Assembly: GCA_029202445.1 (NCBI GenBank)
Contig: CP119321.1
Location: 1,736,001-1,800,000 of the forward strand
Source: Candidatus Microbacterium phytovorans
GTDB taxonomy: Bacteria; Actinomycetota; Actinomycetes; Actinomycetales; Microbacteriaceae
Length of the DNA stretch: 64,000 nucleotides
Direction: 5' to 3'
Notes under the pieces: generated by a model
The model's input: only the letters and a program-made list of their open reading frames with translations
The model's database searches: none
What the model was told of the DNA's origin: nothing
In this document: positions 59,647 to 64,000 of the stretch, piece after piece
Layout: the number at the start of each line of letters is the position of its first letter
How positions within the stretch are numbered: the stretch's first letter is position 1
Position numbers and translations under genes: made by a program

Positions 59647-61664
59647 GCCCCGTTCTCCGACGGCTCCGGCTCGGTCGCGGCCTTCTCGAACTGCGAACGG
59701 TAGAGCCGCCAGTACGCACCCTGCGCGGCGATGAGCTCGTCGTGGCTGCCCTTCTCGACGATGTCGCCGTGCTCCATCACGAGGATGAGATCGGCGTCGC
59801 GGATCGTCGAGAGACGGTGTGCGATGACGAACGAGGTCCGCCCCTCGCGCAGCGCGGACATGGCGTGCTGGAGCAGCAGCTCCGTGCGGGTGTCGACGGA
59901 GCTGGTCGCCTCGTCGAGGATGAGCACGGCGGGCTGCGCGACGAAGGCGCGGGCGATCGTGATGAGCTGCTTCTCGCCGGCGGAGACGTTCGCGGCATCC
60001 TCGTCGAGCACCGTGTCGTAGCCGTCGGGCAGCGAGTGCACGAAGCGATCGACGCGCGTCGCGACGGCCGCATCGACGATCTCCTCGTCGGTGGCGTCTT
60101 CGTTGCCGTAGCGGATGTTCTCGCGGATGGTCCCGGCGAACAGCCACGGGTCCTGCAGCACCATGCCGGTGCGCGAGCGGACGTCGTCACGGGTGAGGGT
60201 CGCGACGTCCTGGCCGTCGAGCAGGATGCGGCCTCCGTCGAGCTCGTAGAACCGCATGAGCAGGTTGACGAGCGTCGTCTTGCCCGCGCCCGTCGGACCC
60301 ACGATCGCGACCGTCTGGCCCGGCTCGACCCGGAACGACAGATCGGTGATGAGCGGCTTGTCGGGCGAGTAGGAGAACGCGACGTGCTCGAACTCGATGA
60401 CACCGCGCCCGTCGACGAGCTCCGGCGCGTCGTCGGCATCCGCCTCTTGCTCCGGCTCGTCGAGAAGCGCGAAGACGCGCTCCGCGGATGCCGTGCCCGA
60501 CTGCACGACGGCGGCCATGCCGCCGAGCTCCGACAGCGGCTGCGTGAACTGCTGGGAGTACTGGATGAACGCCTGCACGCTGCCGAGCGTGAGCTGTCCC
60601 GAGGCGACCATGAGACCGCCGAGCACCGCGATGCCGACGTACGTGAGGCTGCCGATGAACATCATCGACGGCATCATGAGGCCGGAGAGGAACTGCGCCG
60701 TGAACGCCGCCTGGTAGAGCTCCTCGTTCTCCTCCTGGAACTTGTCGCGAGAGTCTTCCTCGCGGCCGTAGACGCGGACCAGGGCGTGACCCGAGAAGGA
60801 CTCCTCGACGCGCGCGTTCAGTCGACCGACCTTCTGCCACTGCGTCGCGAACGCCTTCTGCGACCGCGGCCCGATGACGCCGAAGATCACGGCCATGAGC
60901 GGCAGTGCGATGAGGGCGACGATGGCCAGCTGCCAGGAGATCGAGAACATCATCACGAGCACACCGACGACGGTCAGGATGTTCGTGATCGCGGTCGACA
61001 GCGCCTGCTGCATCGTCTGGGTGATGTTGTCGATGTCGTTCGTCACCCGCGAGATGAGCTCACCGCGCTGCACGCGGTCGAAGTACGCCAGCGGAAGGCG
61101 GTTGATCTTCGCCTCCACCTCCTCGCGCAGGCGCCACATGGAACGCACCATGATGACGTTGATGACGTAGCCCTGCAGCCACGTCAGCACCGCCGAGACG
61201 ACGTAGATGACGAGCACGGACACGACGACCCAGCGCAACCGATCGAAGTCGATCCCCGCGCCGACCTCGAAGCCGGACATGCCCGCGATGAGGTTGGCCT
61301 GGTCGTCCTGGCCACCGGCCCGCAGCGCATCGACGACCTGCTCCTGACCGGTGCCGGCGGGGAAGAACTCGAGCAGCGTGCGCGAGAGGAAGCCCTGGAA
61401 GATGATGTCGGTCGCCTGACCGAGCACCTTGGGCGCCCAGACGGCGAGCACGACGCCGATCGCGCCCATGAGGGACACGAACACGAACGCCCACTTGTGC
61501 GGTCCGAGGAGACCGATCATCCGGGCGAAACTCTTCCCGAAGTTCGCGGCCTTGCCCGGCGCGACCGAGTCCCAGTCACCCGAGGTCAGGCGCGCCTGCT
61601 CCGCGCGCTCGAGGTCGAGACGCTCCTCCTCGGTCAGCGTCTTCTCACCGGCATCCGTGCTCAT
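59643..61664 (-). CDS. ABC exporter half-transporter, intact ATPase site
   Basis: A 673-residue half-transporter (membrane domain then ATPase). An unusual extracytoplasmic insert of about 55 residues (about 95-150) lies between helices 1 and 2. Walker A is GPTGAGKTT, the signature NVSAGEKQ, and Walker B VLILDEATSS with the catalytic Glu. It overlaps the other half-transporter by 4 bases. Together they form a heterodimeric LmrCD/TM287-288-type exporter, probably of drugs or lipids. Confidence 0.92.
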   Translation of the reverse strand: MSTDAGEKTLTEEERLDLERAEQARLTSGDWDSVAPGKAANFGKSFARMIGLLGPHKWAFVFVSLMGAIGVVLAVWAPKVLGQATDIIFQGFLSRTLLEFFPAGTGQEQVVDALRAGGQDDQANLIAGMSGFEVGAGIDFDRLRWVVVSVLVIYVVSAVLTWLQGYVINVIMVRSMWRLREEVEAKINRLPLAYFDRVQRGELISRVTNDIDNITQTMQQALSTAITNILTVVGVLVMMFSISWQLAIVALIALPLMAVIFGVIGPRSQKAFATQWQKVGRLNARVEESFSGHALVRVYGREEDSRDKFQEENEELYQAAFTAQFLSGLMMPSMMFIGSLTYVGIAVLGGLMVASGQLTLGSVQAFIQYSQQFTQPLSELGGMAAVVQSGTASAERVFALLDEPEQEADADDAPELVDGRGVIEFEHVAFSYSPDKPLITDLSFRVEPGQTVAIVGPTGAGKTTLVNLLMRFYELDGGRILLDGQDVATLTRDDVRSRTGMVLQDPWLFAGTIRENIRYGNEDATDEEIVDAAVATRVDRFVHSLPDGYDTVLDEDAANVSAGEKQLITIARAFVAQPAVLILDEATSSVDTRTELLLQHAMSALREGRTSFVIAHRLSTIRDADLILVMEHGDIVEKGSHDELIAAQGAYWRLYRSQFEKAATEPEPSENGA

Positions 61665-63388
61665 GCGTCCACCCCCAGCTGCGACTCGACGATCTCGCGG
61701 TAGGTCTCGTTGCCCGCCAGCAGTTCGTCGTGCGTGCCGAGCCCCACCACCTTTCCGTCGTCGAGGACGACGATGCGGTCGGCGTCGGTGATGGTGGAGA
61801 TGCGCTGGGCGACGACGACCTTCGTCACCGACGGGAGCGCGCGCCACAGCGCCTGGCGCAGCCGGGCGTCGGTCGCGACGTCGAGCGCCGAGAACGAGTC
61901 GTCGAACACGAGGATCTCCGGCCGGTGCACGATCGCCCGCGCGATCGCCAAGCGTTGACGCTGACCACCCGACACGTTCGTTCCGCCCTGGGAGATGCGG
62001 GCGTCGAGACCACCCTCCATCTCCTCGACGAAGTCGCGGCCCTGCGCGATCTCGAGCGCCTGCCACAGCTCTTCGTCGGTCGCGTCTTCACGTCCGAACC
62101 GGAGGTTGGAGGCGACCGTGCCCGTGAAGAGGAACGCACGTTGCGGGACGTAGCCGATCCCCTGCCACAGCAGGTCGAGATCGGCGTCGCGGACGTCGAC
62201 CCCCGCCACGCGCACGACGCCTCCGGTGACGTCGAACAGGCGCGGGATCAGCGAGACCAGCGTGGTCTTGCCGGAACCGGTCGAACCCACGATCGCGAGG
62301 GTCTCGCCGCGCTCGGCTCGGAACGAGAGACCCTCGAGCACGGGCGACTCCGCACCCGGGTACGTGAACGACACGTCGTCGAACTCGACGGTGCCGCGGT
62401 CCGGGAACGACCGGACGGGCTGGGCGGGGCGCGTCAGCTGGTCGTCGGAGGCGAGCACCTCGCCGATGCGGTCTGCCGACACGGCGGCGCGCGGGATCAT
62501 GATCGTCATGAAGGTGGCCATGAGCACGCCCATGAGGATCTGGCCGACGTACTGCATGAAGGCGAAAAGCGTGCCGATCTGCACGTTGCCCTGATCGACC
62601 TGGATGCCGCCGAACCAGATGACCCCGACGACGGTGACGTTGAGGACGAGCATCGCCAGCGGGAACATCAGCACGAACAGCGAACCCACCTTGCGGCCGA
62701 CGATCATGATGTCGGTGTTCGCGACGCGGAACCGTGCTTCCTCGATGCTCTCGCGCACGAAGGCCCGCACGACGCGCACACCGGTGAGCTGCTCGCGCAT
62801 GATGCGGTTCACGCCGTCGAGCTTCTGCTGGTAAGCGCGGAACAGCGGCACCATGCGGCTGATGATGAGGCCGGCCACGACCAGCAGCACCGGGACCGCG
62901 ACGCCGATCAGCCAGCTGAGGCCGACGTCCTGCTGCAGCGCCATGATGATGCCGCCGATGGCCAGGAGCGGCGCGGTGACGAGCATCGTCGCGCCCATCA
63001 TCGCGAGCATCTGCACCTGCTGCACGTCGTTCGTGTTGCGGGTGATGAGGGTGCCTGCGCCGAAGCGCGAGACCTCGCGCTCGGAGAAGCCGCTCACCTT
63101 CTGGAACACGTCGCGGCGGATGTCGCGGCCGGCGCTCATCGCCGCGCGCGCGGCGAAGTAGGTGGCGATGACCGACGCGACGATCTGTCCGAGCGCGACG
63201 CCGAGCATGAGAACGCCGTGGGACCAGATGTAGCCGGTGTCGCCCGTGGAGACCCCGTTGTCGATGATGTCGGCGTTCAGGCGCGGCAAATACAACGACG
63301 CCATCGCCGACGCGAACTGGAACACCAGCACCCCGGCGAGCCACCACCGATACGTCGAGAGGTAACGGATGAGGAGCTTGCCGAGCAT
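61661..63388 (-). CDS. ABC exporter half-transporter, degenerate ATPase site
   Basis: A 575-residue half-transporter. Walker A is GSTGSGKTT and the signature NVSGGQRQ, but Walker B reads ILVFDDSFSALD, with Asp in place of the catalytic Glu. That matches the degenerate-site subunit of heterodimeric exporters such as TM287 and LmrC. It is upstream of its partner with a 4-base overlap. The start MLGKLLIRYLS is a typical short N-terminus. Confidence 0.92.
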   Translation of the reverse strand: MLGKLLIRYLSTYRWWLAGVLVFQFASAMASLYLPRLNADIIDNGVSTGDTGYIWSHGVLMLGVALGQIVASVIATYFAARAAMSAGRDIRRDVFQKVSGFSEREVSRFGAGTLITRNTNDVQQVQMLAMMGATMLVTAPLLAIGGIIMALQQDVGLSWLIGVAVPVLLVVAGLIISRMVPLFRAYQQKLDGVNRIMREQLTGVRVVRAFVRESIEEARFRVANTDIMIVGRKVGSLFVLMFPLAMLVLNVTVVGVIWFGGIQVDQGNVQIGTLFAFMQYVGQILMGVLMATFMTIMIPRAAVSADRIGEVLASDDQLTRPAQPVRSFPDRGTVEFDDVSFTYPGAESPVLEGLSFRAERGETLAIVGSTGSGKTTLVSLIPRLFDVTGGVVRVAGVDVRDADLDLLWQGIGYVPQRAFLFTGTVASNLRFGREDATDEELWQALEIAQGRDFVEEMEGGLDARISQGGTNVSGGQRQRLAIARAIVHRPEILVFDDSFSALDVATDARLRQALWRALPSVTKVVVAQRISTITDADRIVVLDDGKVVGLGTHDELLAGNETYREIVESQLGVDA

Positions 63389-63505
63389 GCGAAACCTCCG
63401 GGTCTGACGGCGAACGGTCCATGCTAACGCCGCCCGGCGACACCGCTGTAGGCGTCCGGCGTGCTGTTCGCTGTCAGCGCGAGAGCGCGCCCACGCTCAC
63501 CGAGG

Positions 63506-63745
63506 TCAGGCGACGCGGGATGCCGAGACGGCGCGACTCCACGTGCCGTCGTAGATGCGGCGGTGCGGCATCGCGTCGGAGGCGCCCCCCGGGCAGACTA
63601 CGGAGACGCGGAACACCTCCGAGCTGCGCTCGCTGAACCATTCGGCCTCGCGGTCGACCTGTTCGCGCACGCGCGCGGTCAGCAGTTCGTGATTGTCGTG
63701 GTCGGGGCAGCGGAAGACTGCCGGCACCAAAATGACGTCGCTCAT
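63506..63745 (-). CDS. small hypothetical protein with Cys/His residues
   Basis: A 79-residue protein not recognised. A possible metal or redox site is formed by CPDHDNHE (about 13-20) and VVCPGG (about 49-54), with HRRIYDGTW near the end. GGGGGG lies 7 bases before the ATG at 63745, and the start MSDVILVPAVF looks real. Separate from the exporter by 117 bases with no gene. Confidence 0.6.
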   Translation of the reverse strand: MSDVILVPAVFRCPDHDNHELLTARVREQVDREAEWFSERSSEVFRVSVVCPGGASDAMPHRRIYDGTWSRAVSASRVA

Positions 63746-63803
63746 CGAATCCCCCCAGTGATCGATGCACGGGACCCCCATCCCGTCACTCCACAAATAC
63801 CAG

Positions 63804-63842
63804 TTCCCGGGGTGCCGGATCAAGTGCCGGTCACCCCGGGAA
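63804..63842 (-). terminator. terminator after the aldo/keto reductase gene
   Basis: Perfect 11-base arms (63804-63814 and 63832-63842) around a 17-base loop with its own CCGG pairing, 23 bases past the stop at 63866. TATTTGT follows on the minus strand. Confidence 0.75.
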
Positions 63843-63865
63843 CGGGTGAGAGGGAGGGCGTCGTG

Positions 63866-64000
<135 letters not shown>

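Overview
High-G+C (roughly 70% by eye) actinobacterial chromosome, most likely Microbacterium or a close Microbacteriaceae relative. The evidence is the gene families and their order (tRNA-Trp, secE, nusG, rplK, rplA, then rplJ and rplL further on; RamB beside aceA), the many starts with a TANNNT box only 6-7 nt upstream (leaderless transcripts), lipoboxes of the LAGC type, and a strong excess of the heptamer GGATGCC/GGCATCC. No database search was possible; names rest on motifs and context that can be read in the sequence.

Layout. 0-6 kb: HerA-type ATPase, PAP2 phosphatase, Bcr/CflA exporter, and a DUF3105/DUF305 pair. 6-11 kb: an ATPase-less carbohydrate ABC importer with a divergent LacI regulator. 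10.7-12 kb: rplJ-rplL with a leader and attenuator. 12-16 kb: DUF4349 lipoprotein, stand-alone YqaJ-type nuclease, and a drug exporter plus MarR regulator under three palindromic operators. 16-26 kb: a ribose-type ABC importer with a Gfo/Idh/MocA dehydrogenase, two TIM-barrel isomerases/epimerases, a small Dabb protein and a divergent ROK regulator; this set resembles 3-keto-glycoside or anhydrosugar pathways. 26-29.5 kb: oxidoreductase, LysG/LysE, DUF1801 protein, acylphosphatase. 29.6-33.8 kb: rplA, rplK, then a DUF559 endonuclease-like gene bracketed by two copies of a long palindrome, then nusG, secE and tRNA-Trp.

34-44.4 kb: a putrescine/GABA catabolic block (GabT, putrescine oxidase, UspA protein, APC permease, two aldehyde dehydrogenases) with a divergent PucR regulator. 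Together they would take putrescine through 4-aminobutanal, GABA and succinic semialdehyde to succinate. 44.6-49.2 kb: a two-component system facing a flavin/heme redox module (ferric-reductase-like membrane protein, FMN-binding protein, ApbE flavin transferase). 49.4-55 kb: lipoprotein, RamB-like regulator, and the glyoxylate shunt aceA and aceB separated by an array of repeats. 55-64 kb: YCII protein, aminotransferase, murB, two MaoC-fold dehydratases, TauE/SafE permease, a heterodimeric ABC exporter, a small hypothetical, and the end of an aldo/keto reductase.

The points most worth a second look are the DUF559-palindrome cassette inside the normally tight nusG-rplK junction; the wider dispersal of the had-trpT-secE-nusG-rplKA-rplJL backbone by accessory blocks, with order and orientation kept; the putative keto-glycoside cluster; the two-component/flavin redox module that shares an 11-bp DNA motif; and a 32-bp intergenic repeat that occurs in five exact copies.
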